A stretch of DNA of 64,000 nucleotides from a virus: positions 1-64,000 of the IMG/VR virus record IMGVR_UViG_3300037475_000071; one strand, 5' to 3'. The position numbers and the translations under genes are program-made. Below, piece by piece: positions 15,394 through 22,270 of the stretch. The notes under the pieces were generated by a model. It made no database searches. It saw only the letters and a list, made by a program, of their open reading frames with translations, and was not told the origin of the DNA. Every line of letters starts with the position of its first letter. The first letter of the stretch is position 1.

Positions 15394-15795
15394 ATGTGCG
15401 ATACCGCACAATCAGTGCTAGAATCGCTTTGCAGTGGAATGATCACAGAATGGAATGAAGTGCCACTCATGGTTCCAGTGCATTGTGAGCGGCATGGTTT
15501 GGATGTATATTCACCTTTGGAGGTAGTGACCGTGCGGCGTATGGTTGGAGTTGATTACGAGGGTCTTTACAGACACTTGGGAAGTGGATCGGTAGTTGTC
15601 ATCAAAGATGTGAACAAGGATGGCAGCGTTACATGGGAATCTTTAACCGGTGGAGACTTAATCGAGGGGCACCGCTGGGGAAAAATGCAGGGTGTGCCGT
15701 TTTTAGAGCAGTTCAGCTCGTTGAAAGACTCGGCTGACACGGTGGCCGATATTAGGAAGGAAGAAAGAGCAAAACGAATAGTTAAACCAAATTGA
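15394..15795 (+). CDS. unknown protein
   Basis: 133 aa. Beta-rich middle: PLMVPVHCERHGLDVYSPLEVVTVRR, then LGSGSVVVIKDVNKDGSVTW. The C-terminal helix is charged (DIRKEERAKRIV). No Shine-Dalgarno site is visible before the ATG; the upstream bases are AT-rich. It ends just ahead of a terminator. Confidence 0.55.
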   Translation: MCDTAQSVLESLCSGMITEWNEVPLMVPVHCERHGLDVYSPLEVVTVRRMVGVDYEGLYRHLGSGSVVVIKDVNKDGSVTWESLTGGDLIEGHRWGKMQGVPFLEQFSSLKDSADTVADIRKEERAKRIVKPN

Positions 15796-15828
15796 AAACA
15801 CAGAATTTCGGCTAACATATGGCCGAAT

Positions 15829-15909
15829 CCACGCCCAGAGGGGCCGAGAAATCATGCGGATTCCACGGCCCTGCGTCCTTCCCCCTATTCCTGGGCGTGG
15901 TTTTATTTT
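15829..15909 (+). terminator. strong intrinsic terminator
   Basis: Outer stem CCACGCCCAG (15829-15838) with CTGGGCGTGG (15891-15900), inner stem GGGCCG / CGGCCC, then TTTTATTTT. It ends the rnhA operon unit. Confidence 0.85.
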
Positions 15910-16012
15910 CTGCCGTCCATTTACTAATGGACATAACAGATTGTGGGACAGTTTGTGGTCTCCGCGCCAAGAGGGTTGATAGGTCTGGTATCTGTATAAG
16001 AGGATATTTTCC

Positions 16013-16114
16013 ATGTTCTGCAAGGCTTGCAAACATTTAATGTGGTTCTACACACTTTGGCGTTGCATGAATCCCTACTGTTCGGGTAGAATCCCAGTTG
16101 GAGGCGGGAAATGA
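16013..16114 (+). CDS. tiny zinc-finger-like peptide
   Basis: 33 aa: MFCKACKHLMWFYTLWRC then MNPYCSGRIPVGGGK. CxxC plus CxxxxC pairs. AGAGGA lies 8 bases upstream, and the stop overlaps the next ATG (ATGA). Paralogue-like to the peptide at 15259. Confidence 0.5.
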   Translation: MFCKACKHLMWFYTLWRCMNPYCSGRIPVGGGK

Positions 16115-16701
16115 AGACAATTTTGATGATTTTGGCGTGTTTTTCGTCGTTGGCGACCGCGCAGACGCTGGCAAGACAACAAATTGAGTCGCACAACACG
16201 GTTTACGGGCAGGAACTGGGCAAACCGCTCACGATTCCAGAATGCCCAGTGACCAGACACAAGAAAGCGTCGTGGTACACGGATATTTCGTCGGCAAAAG
16301 AGCTTTGCTTCCAGTTCGAGGGCGAAACTACGCTGGTGCCGACCAACGGAGAGCCTCTACGTAATGCTCGACTACGCTTGGTGGCACCGGATGGTCAACT
16401 TCTGGGCGGAGTGACAGAAGCCGAGGTGGTTGACGGGAAATTGGACTTAGTAAGTTTCACCACGGCCGGAACTACCGACCAAGAGCACATGTTCAGCGTT
16501 CTGGTTAAGAAATACGGAGAGCCCACGACGAAGAAAGTCAAGCACCTAGGAAACGGCTACGGTGCCGCGGTAGACGGTATCTTCTCCGAGTGGTCTCTGC
16601 CTGATGTCAAGGTGATATTCATGGGAGCACTAACTCTGTCTGAGGGAAAAGTGATTATCGAGACCCCGCGCACTGAAAAACTATTGGAGCCTAAATTATG
16701 A
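16111..16701 (+). CDS. secreted protein, unknown function
   Basis: 196 aa. Clear signal peptide MKTILMILACFSSLATAQ with likely cleavage after Ala-Thr-Ala. The mature protein is beta-rich: SWYTDISSAKELCFQFEGETTLV, LRNARLRLVAPDGQLLGGVTEA. No enzyme motif seen. It is coupled to a LuxR-type HTH gene by ATGA. The leader resembles that of the protease at 61027. Confidence 0.65.
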   Translation: MKTILMILACFSSLATAQTLARQQIESHNTVYGQELGKPLTIPECPVTRHKKASWYTDISSAKELCFQFEGETTLVPTNGEPLRNARLRLVAPDGQLLGGVTEAEVVDGKLDLVSFTTAGTTDQEHMFSVLVKKYGEPTTKKVKHLGNGYGAAVDGIFSEWSLPDVKVIFMGALTLSEGKVIIETPRTEKLLEPKL

Positions 16702-16910
16702 CCAACCTGACACTCCGCGAGCAACTGATAGTAGACCTGCTTCTGCAAGGTTGCGACAATCCTGACATAGCCCGACAACTCAATATGAAGTTGAGAACCG
16801 TGAAGCTCTATTTTAATCGAATGTTCGAACGCTTCGGAATCACGGATGGGGTTAAGCGGGTGAAGTTGGCAACTCTGTTGTATCGTCGGCAGCTTGAGGT
16901 AGGTGCTTAA
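16698..16910 (+). CDS. LuxR/GerE-type HTH protein, single domain
   Basis: 70 aa, just one DNA-binding domain: LTLREQLIVDLLLQGCDNPDIARQLNMKLRTVKLYFNRMFERFGI (residues 4-50), the GerE four-helix fold with the expected LTxRE start and NxxIAxxL helix. It lacks a receiver or ligand domain, so it may act constitutively or with a partner. It overlaps the secreted protein gene and ends before a dyad with a -10-like box. Confidence 0.8.
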   Translation: MTNLTLREQLIVDLLLQGCDNPDIARQLNMKLRTVKLYFNRMFERFGITDGVKRVKLATLLYRRQLEVGA

Positions 16911-16917
16911 TATACTT

Positions 16918-16956
16918 GGCATTTATGTGTGCAAATGCACAAATGCCTAGTATGAT
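16918..16956 (+). promoter_or_regulatory. dyad and promoter-like site before methyltransferase
   Basis: GGCATTT...AAATGCC (16918-16947) encloses TGTG...CACA, followed by TATGAT (16951-16956). The -35 is poor (TGTGCA, 17 bases upstream). It could be an operator-controlled promoter for the gene at 17009, or a hairpin after the LuxR gene. Confidence 0.4.
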
Positions 16957-17008
16957 AGGCAAGCATCATGGCCGTGATTGTAAACTTGGCCTTGACTAAC
17001 GGAGAAAC

Positions 17009-17617
17009 ATGAGAGTCCTTGATTTAGGATGTGGAACCGGCAAGCCGCTTACCTACTGGGGCGTAACCCCGCAGGACGAAGTGGTTGGGCTGGACATAGA
17101 CCGCGCCAGTCTGGAGGAGGCCGCCCACAAATACCCAGAGAGAAGGTTCTATGTGGGTTCTGGGGAGCAGATGCCGTTCGACGACGGACGCTTCGATAGG
17201 GTCATTTCGAACGTGGCTTTGCCATACATGAACATCCCCGCGGCCCTAAAGGAAATCAACCGCGTTCTCATCCCGGCTGGAATGCTGTCGGTTAGTTTGC
17301 ATCCGCCGCGGTTCACGCTGTCGGAACTCCGCCAAGCCTTCCCGAACCCAACGGCGACGTTGTACAGGCTGTACGTGCTGATGACAGGGGTTCTGTTTCA
17401 TTTGACTGGGTGGGCACCAACTGAGTCGTTTCAAACCAAGCGTGGAATGTGGATTGCTCTGAGACGGGCGGGGTTCTACATTACTGATATGCGTTTCGAA
17501 CGTGGTAAGAAGCAGAAGTACAGGTTTATTGTAGAGGCGATGAAGTGTACTATTACAGACCTTTTTGAAGACTCGGTGAATAGTAACGCAGGGTTACTGA
17601 AGGTGTTGAATGACTAA
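17009..17617 (+). CDS. class I SAM-dependent methyltransferase
   Basis: 202 aa. Motif I VLDLGCGTGKP begins at residue 3, then VVGLDIDRAS (motif II), GEQMPFDDGRFDRVISNVALPYM (motif III/IV region) and INRVLIPAGMLSVSLHPP. This matches the Methyltransf_11 type. A stop codon lies just upstream in frame, so the short N-terminus is real. GGAG precedes the ATG. Target unknown. Confidence 0.85.
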   Translation: MRVLDLGCGTGKPLTYWGVTPQDEVVGLDIDRASLEEAAHKYPERRFYVGSGEQMPFDDGRFDRVISNVALPYMNIPAALKEINRVLIPAGMLSVSLHPPRFTLSELRQAFPNPTATLYRLYVLMTGVLFHLTGWAPTESFQTKRGMWIALRRAGFYITDMRFERGKKQKYRFIVEAMKCTITDLFEDSVNSNAGLLKVLND

Positions 17618-17714
17618 TTTGTATAACTACTACCGCTCCGTGGCTCTCTGGTGGTGGAGATACTTGGTTAGTACAGAGTTTCGAACTTTGGTAGGATTGA
17701 AGGGGAGACGATGA
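17610..17714 (+). CDS. tiny aromatic peptide
   Basis: 34 aa: MTNLYNYYRSVALWWWRYLV then STEFRTLVGLKGRR. It overlaps the methyltransferase end by 8 bases and the next start by ATGA. A Trp/Tyr-rich helix may touch membrane. Support is from tight coupling only. Confidence 0.45.
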   Translation: MTNLYNYYRSVALWWWRYLVSTEFRTLVGLKGRR

Positions 17715-17812
17715 TTAGCTTAGTTCCATTGGTTATGATAGCGGGTTTTGGGTATGCGGTATATCTCTGGGCATCTTATAAACCTGAGAGGGTAGGCCGA
17801 CGACGCAAGTAG
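17711..17812 (+). CDS. tiny membrane peptide
   Basis: 33 aa with one transmembrane helix, LVPLVMIAGFGYAVYLWASY, and a basic tail GRRRK. GGGGAG precedes the ATG, which overlaps the previous stop. It is the last gene before the 1.8-kb structured region. Confidence 0.5.
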   Translation: MISLVPLVMIAGFGYAVYLWASYKPERVGRRRK

Positions 17813-17937
17813 TGTATAGTTAGGAGAAGTGTTACTGGGTTTCACCGGGGTTGGCCAGTTGTAGAGTGAACAGGGGCAACCGTTCTTACCGCCCATAAGA
17901 GCGTGGAATAGAGTTACACTTCTTCTAACTGTATACT
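17811..17937 (+). ncRNA. candidate structured RNA A (long closing stem)
   Basis: 17811-17835 and 17913-17937 pair over 25 positions: 21 Watson-Crick, 3 G-U and one mismatch, around a 77-base insert. The G-U changes fit selection on RNA rather than DNA pairing. It begins at the stop codon of the 33-aa peptide. No ORF. It could be a 3' structure, a small RNA, or a protein-binding site. No family recognised. Confidence 0.5.
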
Positions 17938-18066
17938 ACCCTCCTGCAATACCCCTCCCCCTACATATAGACATTTCTACAGTCTATACCCATATGTGGT
18001 ATACCTCGCTCTCTGAACTCCGCCCAACACATATTCCCGCCCAGTGAAGGTTCACTAGCTTGCACA

Positions 18067-18206
18067 GGATGAGAAAAGCACTGGGAGGAACGGGGTCTAC
18101 GCTGCTACAACGAGTTAGCAGAGCGTAGGTGTGCCTAGACCTCATCCCGGCTCTATCTGTCGTTCCTAGCGGCGTATCCCTATGACTACTGTGGCTTTCA
18201 TAGGAT
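18067..18206 (+). ncRNA. candidate structured RNA B (nested stems)
   Basis: Nested pairs: GGATGAG/CTCATCC (18067-18073, 18141-18147), GGTCTA/TAGACC, and CTACGCTGCTA/TAGCA-GA-GCGTAG (18097-18128). A separate hairpin ATCC-TATGA/TCATA-GGAT lies at 18176-18206. No coding signal. Identity unknown. Confidence 0.45.
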
Positions 18207-18842
18207 GGGTGACAGGTCGGTAACTTCGTAAGTGACTCAGTTATAACCTAGTTAGATGTGTATAAATGGGTTGGAAACGTTGTATTAGACCCGTCAACCA
18301 CCCCGTAATCTCCCCTTCCTTCCCCGCCCAACCATGACCCTACCATGTAATAACTACATGAAACTAGGTAAGAGACGCTGCGAAGACCTAGTGGGACTGG
18401 GTTTACGTAGTTGGATGAGGTTGGAGACTGGGTTTTACGTGATTGATATTGTTTGAGAGTGGGTACGCCGTAGTCTATAACCTTGCCTACAGATAAGTTT
18501 GAGACAGTGAGAAACAAACAGGAGTAGTGTTCAGCATTACCGAACGTACACGTATCGTGTACAGCAACACTGTTTAAACAATGTAAACCCCACTGTACAG
18601 CTCTAACCTGCTACTGTACCTACTGGTGTCTCTGGCATAGGCCGGCGATCGTGGTGCAGGTTTTCTACATATGTATATGCGCTCACCAGGATTCGCACAC
18701 TCTGCGTTCGCTATTCCCGAATAGCGAATATGTGCCTGTGGAAAACCTGTGCATAACTACCAGACACATCTTTTTATTGTCTACACAACAGACTGACAAT
18801 ACATCCACTTACACTTTTCTTTTGTGATTCCACACTTTTCTG
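18207..18842. other. non-coding stretch with hairpins and DnaA-box-like sites
   Basis: No credible gene; a 89-codon minus frame (18248-18517) has no start signal or domain. Perfect hairpins lie at 18546-18562 (GTACACG/CGTGTAC) and 18707-18728 (TTCGCTATT/AATAGCGAA). A 13-mer near-palindrome is at 18694-18706. Two DnaA-box-like 9-mers, TGTGGAAAA (18737) and TGTGCATAA (18748), suggest a possible origin. Confidence 0.35.
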
Positions 18843-18871
18843 TTGACATCCAATCCTAACAGGTTTAACTT
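18843..18871 (+). promoter_or_regulatory. promoter of large structured RNA
   Basis: TTGACA (18843-18848), 17-base spacer, TAACTT (18866-18871). It lacks the ACACA/TGTG dyad of the other family promoters. Transcription would start near 18878 and run about 760 bases before the first protein gene. Confidence 0.6.
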
Positions 18872-18877
18872 CACATC

Positions 18878-19640
18878 ATCGCAAGCGGGTTACAGCAAGC
18901 GAGTAGCAGAGAATCAAGAGATTCTGAAAGCTGCTAATTGACATCGAGAGTGCTACAACGAACCGAGTAATCGTCGCAGGCATAGGACGTAAAGCCTGTA
19001 CTCTCACCAACAGTCTAGTTCAAAGCTGGCGTTACTAGGGTTTGACACTAGGCGACGATGGCGCGGTGAGTTTAGGACGTGACCTGCGGACAGTGTACCG
19101 TTCATATGGTTTGGAGTCCGAAAGCCGCAAGCGGTGAGCGCAATTAGCTTCAGCTCACAGTATGCCGATAATCGCTGCCGAGTAACAGTTTAATCCCGCC
19201 AAGTGGAATGTAGGTAATACGCGACATTCCGCGATAGTTCGCCAATAGCGCAATGACTAGCACGTTACGCAATAGCAAGCGTACGTGATTGGATGCTCGG
19301 ATGAGGATACCAATCTTAAGCTCAAGCTACAGGGCAGCATTCACTGGCATTCTGGCGATTGTATGAGGACAGACCAAAGCGCATAAACGCGACCCATTGC
19401 AGAGAATAGCAGAATAAGCCACTGTGACCACTGGGCAAAGCATAACAGAATGTTTTTACCTTGCATTCTGTACCTATGGCGGAATACAGAAAAGAGAATC
19501 GCCGGCGAGCAACCTATTACGCTATTCAGCATTACGCTGGATGGCGTAACAAAGTGAATCCGGCGCGAGCAACCTACTGGATGTGTGGCAACACTCCGCG
19601 CCAATGTACATAGTGCAAGAGTAAGCACATTGTGAGGTAA
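18878..19640 (+). ncRNA. candidate large structured non-coding RNA
   Basis: About 760 bases behind a promoter, no credible plus-strand ORF, many local stems. They include CAGAGAATC/GATTCTG (18906-18925), GAGAGT/ACTCTC enclosing CAGGC/GCCTG (18945-19004), GTGAGC/GCTCAC (19133-19157), GGAATGT/ACATTCC (19205-19229), CACGT-ACGC/GCGT-ACGTG (19261-19287), TTCTGTA/TACAGAA (19466-19491), TTACGC/GCGTAA (19532-19549) and GGCGCG/CGCGCC (19562-19602). A motif GAATC-N6-GAGCAACCTA occurs twice, 60 bases apart (19496 and 19556). Size, setting and ornateness resemble phage giant RNAs such as GOLLD and ROOL, but I cannot match either from memory. Confidence 0.55.
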
Positions 19641-19642
19641 TC

Positions 19643-19948
19643 ATGGCATACGATCACCGCTACACGTATGTAACTTGCTCTAAATGCCTGAATAAATGGC
19701 AGCGCATCGACTACGGATGTGCTCACCATCAGTTAACCTGCGGGTACCCATTACCCGCGCAACTAGAACCTAATCCTACACGCGCATTAACTACTGAGGA
19801 ATGGGAACAGTTTGACAAATGTCTCCCTTACGTCAAAGCATTACACAATATTGTAGAGGCTACTTCTGCGTACCATAAATACGATACTGCGGGTAGACCT
19901 TGGCTAGTAGAAGCGTTGCGGATAGTTGGCCGCGCAGGTAAGGAGTAA
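19643..19948 (+). CDS. zinc-finger-like small protein
   Basis: 101 aa. CSKCLNKW near residues 12-19 with a downstream His-His and Cys (CAHHQLTCGY) suggests a zinc site. The rest is helical and acidic. It is the first gene after the structured RNA and starts a long run of small accessory genes. Confidence 0.6.
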   Translation: MAYDHRYTYVTCSKCLNKWQRIDYGCAHHQLTCGYPLPAQLEPNPTRALTTEEWEQFDKCLPYVKALHNIVEATSAYHKYDTAGRPWLVEALRIVGRAGKE

Positions 19949-19953
19949 CTCCC

Positions 19954-20055
19954 ATGTTCTATATAACAATTCACGGTTTTACCCTAGAGCAAGTTTTGAT
20001 TATGGCGGCTTTGAACATAGCTAGCCAAGATGAGCACACCTCAGATTGGCTGTAA
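19954..20055 (+). CDS. tiny protein, unknown
   Basis: 33 aa: MFYITIHGFTLEQVLIMAAL then NIASQDEHTSDWL. AAGGAG lies 8 bases before the ATG. Mildly hydrophobic helix in the middle. No family recognised. Confidence 0.5.
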   Translation: MFYITIHGFTLEQVLIMAALNIASQDEHTSDWL

Positions 20056-20064
20056 GGGGACACT

Positions 20065-20304
20065 ATGCCGGAATACCATGTTTGGGAACGGGGATGTAAT
20101 CGCGGTCGGAGTACTGGAAAAGTTATTACCGCGCCTAATATTTACAAGGCTGTAGAGCAGTTAGCAGGAACAAACATTCTTAATCTTTCGTCACTTCAAT
20201 ATTTGTCTTGTGGAACTAGCAAAAGTAACCCAGGGCGTTTTATTGCATCGGACGGTTCAGCGCGGGAATTTACCGCGTATGAAATACACGAGTTTTCCCT
20301 TTAA
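20065..20304 (+). CDS. unknown small protein
   Basis: 79 aa; AAGGGG precedes the ATG. Contains RGRSTGKVITAPNIYKAVEQLAG and FTAYEIHEFSL, mixed alpha/beta. Followed by a 117-base gap holding a 13-mer near-palindrome at 20347-20359. Confidence 0.55.
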   Translation: MPEYHVWERGCNRGRSTGKVITAPNIYKAVEQLAGTNILNLSSLQYLSCGTSKSNPGRFIASDGSAREFTAYEIHEFSL

Positions 20305-20421
20305 TGGGAAATAGCTAGGTCATAGGCGCATACGCGGAGAACCTGCCGCACAGTGTGCGCCTACGTAGTAATTCAATAAGGCGGGATTCTAAAACCCGCC
20401 ATCCAGAGGAGCAAACCGCAT

Positions 20422-20607
20422 ATGCTCACTGTACAGCATGACCCGTTCAAAGGCATCTTCCGAGTATCACGCGGAACTAGCCTAATCGCATCCCTGCCGG
20501 AAATATCCGCCAGATCATTCGCGGAAGATGTCCGGTCGATATTCAACCAAGCGAAAGATTGCCCGTCACAGGCTTTCATGGTGCCTAACGTGTGCGCCCG
20601 TTTCTAA
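20422..20607 (+). CDS. unknown small protein
   Basis: 61 aa; AGAGGAG upstream. FRVSRGTSLIASLPEISARSF then VRSIFNQAKDCPSQ: beta hairpin and helix. It overlaps the next gene by 16 bases. Confidence 0.5.
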   Translation: MLTVQHDPFKGIFRVSRGTSLIASLPEISARSFAEDVRSIFNQAKDCPSQAFMVPNVCARF

Positions 20608-20858
20608 TTCACAATGAATACGGTACACTCGCCATTGTGTATGCTAGCCACTTACAGGATGCGCTAGACGAAGCGGTAGACGCTGACAGGATGAATAGTT
20701 GCCTTGTTTCGGATGAGGATTACGCGGAAGCGGAAAAAGAAGGATGGGCAGACGAGTATGCACGATTAGGAAATGCCGGAGAACCGTTTGACCTAACGTA
20801 TATCGGGTATGTGGAACTACCCAACCAACAGTACGGACTACCAGACTCCGGCGAGTAA
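20592..20858 (+). CDS. unknown acidic small protein
   Basis: 88 aa from a GTG start. The pattern FLIHNEYGTLAIVYASHLQDALDEAVDA, then DEDYAEAEKEGWADEYARLGN, is common in small phage proteins that tabulate as hypothetical. Role unknown. It is followed by the first AAGGATGGTCACC linker. Confidence 0.6.
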   Translation: MRPFLIHNEYGTLAIVYASHLQDALDEAVDADRMNSCLVSDEDYAEAEKEGWADEYARLGNAGEPFDLTYIGYVELPNQQYGLPDSGE

Positions 20859-20872
20859 AGGATGGTCACCCT

Positions 20873-21031
20873 ATGTCACTAAAAGAGTTTATTGAAGCAT
20901 CCCGCGTACTGGCAATTGCACACTTTAGGGCCGGCACTCCAGAAGGCAAGGCGAAGCTATTGGCGGCAGGCGGCACAGCTCTACCTCAATGCACAATATC
21001 GCAAACGGTAAGGATGGTTACCCATGTCTAA
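20873..21031 (+). CDS. unknown small protein
   Basis: 52 aa. It starts MSLKEFIEASRVLAIAHFRAG behind the AAGGATGGTCACC linker and reads through the next linker, which it translates as VRMVTHV. Its first residues resemble those of the following gene (MSKKDFIALAD), so the two may be diverged duplicates. Confidence 0.45.
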   Translation: MSLKEFIEASRVLAIAHFRAGTPEGKAKLLAAGGTALPQCTISQTVRMVTHV

Positions 21032-21203
21032 AAAAGACTTCATTGCATTGGCGGATTCTATCCGTGCATTTCCTGGCCGGTTTTCCAATGAGCAAATCTT
21101 CATGCTGGCGGAGTTTTGCAAATCCCGCAATCCCGCCTTTAACCGCGAGAGATGGCTTTCGTATATCGCGGGTGAATGTGGGCCTAATGGTGGCCGGAAG
21201 TAA
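21024..21203 (+). CDS. conserved small phage protein (KKDF...FNRERW type)
   Basis: 59 aa. MSKKDFIALADSIRAF, a helical middle, then NPAFNRERWLSYIAGECGP. This start and end pattern (KKDFxxLAxxL ... FNRxRFLxxxG) marks a widespread small phage protein family of unknown function. It starts behind an AAGGATGGTTACCC linker and overlaps the previous frame by 8 bases. Confidence 0.7.
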   Translation: MSKKDFIALADSIRAFPGRFSNEQIFMLAEFCKSRNPAFNRERWLSYIAGECGPNGGRK

Positions 21204-21228
21204 TAACCGCGTTTGACAGGATGGCCAG

Positions 21229-21252
21229 CCCCGCACAGTCTGCGGGGTTTTT
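21229..21252 (+). terminator. intrinsic terminator
   Basis: CCCCGCA, 5-base loop, TGCGGGG, then TTTTT. It follows the gene ending at 21203 and divides the accessory run. Confidence 0.85.
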
Positions 21253-21290
21253 CATTGCCACAAACCCGCCCAAGACAAGGATGGTCAGCC

Positions 21291-21509
21291 ATGTATAGCA
21301 CAACAGTACGGCATCCCGATTACCCAAAGGATGAGTATGGATTCTGTTTACCCCAACGTGAAGCGGTAATAGCGGCATACGCACTGTTCACAATGAGAAC
21401 GGCGAATAGTTGGGAGTGGGAAGAACGATTCGGGCCTCTCGCGGTTCGCTCTAAACATGCTTGGATTTGCCAAGGATGGACAGCTCTGGATAAGGAAACC
21501 CGCCAATGA
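21291..21509 (+). CDS. unknown small protein
   Basis: 72 aa. Start at MYSTTVRHPDYPKDEYGF, directly behind the linker AAGGATGGTCAGCC. Contains WEWEERFGPLAVRSKHAWICQGW. No family recognised. ATGA overlap with the next gene. Confidence 0.55.
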   Translation: MYSTTVRHPDYPKDEYGFCLPQREAVIAAYALFTMRTANSWEWEERFGPLAVRSKHAWICQGWTALDKETRQ

Positions 21510-21676
21510 TACCAGTAATGAGCACTCTAGCCGGATTGTTTGCGTTTCTAACGTGGTCACTATGCCGCGCTGCTGGTAGAGCAGATGCCGCCCGTGCAAG
21601 GATGGTCAGCCCTGTTCCTTACCAGGAATACGAGGATACAGACGTGTATGTGTGCGAAAGGATGGTAGGGCTATGA
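21506..21676 (+). CDS. small membrane-anchored protein
   Basis: 56 aa; one transmembrane helix, STLAGLLFAFLTWSL-like (residues 6-20). Two linker copies (21598, 21658) lie inside its frame and are read as ARMVSP and ERMVGL, which suggests the frame has grown across former gene boundaries. ATGA coupling on both sides. Confidence 0.45.
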   Translation: MIPVMSTLAGLFAFLTWSLCRAAGRADAARARMVSPVPYQEYEDTDVYVCERMVGL

Positions 21677-21864
21677 AGAATAGCAAGGGCGAAGTCCTGT
21701 ATCAGATAGTCTCCTTTGACAATTCTGACGGTAACTACACTGGTAATCCGTCTCCTCTGGCGGGAAATCTCCCGCGTGAGACAGCAATACGGATGTTGAA
21801 GTCCTACCGAGCTATAAAGCACGAAGAAGGACAGCAATTCCGCTATATCATGCGGAAACAGTAA
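21673..21864 (+). CDS. unknown small protein
   Basis: 63 aa. Start at MKNSKGEVLYQIVSF, just behind a linker copy. AIRMLKSYRAIKHEEGQQFRYIMRKQ forms a basic helix. No family recognised. Confidence 0.55.
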   Translation: MKNSKGEVLYQIVSFDNSDGNYTGNPSPLAGNLPRETAIRMLKSYRAIKHEEGQQFRYIMRKQ

Positions 21865-21877
21865 AGGATGGTAGATC

Positions 21878-22069
21878 ATGGCATACCAGCGCAAAACCCG
21901 CGACTATTACAGCATCCAGCAGTACACAGGGCGAGAATACGGGTGGGAAGAAGTAAACGCGGAAGATAATTGGAGAGATGCACAGCGCTCTGTAAAGGAA
22001 TACAGCGAGAATCAACCGGAATACCCTGTGCGCCGACGTTTGAAACGCGAAAGGATTGAGGCCGCCTAA
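21878..22069 (+). CDS. unknown small charged protein
   Basis: 63 aa, with a C-terminal basic run YPVRRRLKRERIEAA. It starts behind the linker AAGGATGGTAGATC and overlaps the next ATG (TAATG). The linker, rather than any domain, is the best evidence that it is translated. Confidence 0.6.
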   Translation: MAYQRKTRDYYSIQQYTGREYGWEEVNAEDNWRDAQRSVKEYSENQPEYPVRRRLKRERIEAA

Positions 22070-22260
22070 TGACAACGTACATAGCCAAGGTTAACGGCAT
22101 TATCTGGCAAGGATGTAAGGCCAGTACCGAGTACAACTTCGACCATAACCCGACTAAACAGGAAATCAAGGAAAGGTCGGGCGATTTTCAGGTGGTTACT
22201 TCGGCGCGGGTTATAGCGCGGACTGTAACCGTCAAACAGGTAGAGAGCTACAGATTCTAA
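22069..22260 (+). CDS. unknown small protein
   Basis: 63 aa, beta-rich: [19 protein letters not shown], then [22 protein letters not shown]. Coupled to the previous gene by TAATG. No family recognised. Confidence 0.55.
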   Translation: MTTYIAKVNGIIWQGCKASTEYNFDHNPTKQEIKERSGDFQVVTSARVIARTVTVKQVESYRF

Positions 22261-22270
22261 GGAGAATTAC

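Noticed and set aside
15819-16040. 73-codon plus ORF
   Set aside because: Most of it is the terminator at 15829-15909; the 33-aa peptide at 16013 is in another frame and better supported.
18248-18517. 89-codon minus-strand ORF in the non-coding region
   Set aside because: No ribosome site, no domain, low-complexity translation, and the plus strand there shows hairpins; no neighbour on the same strand.
19341-19628. 95-codon minus-strand ORF inside the large RNA region
   Set aside because: It is the complement of the stems and repeats of the candidate RNA; no start signal or domain.
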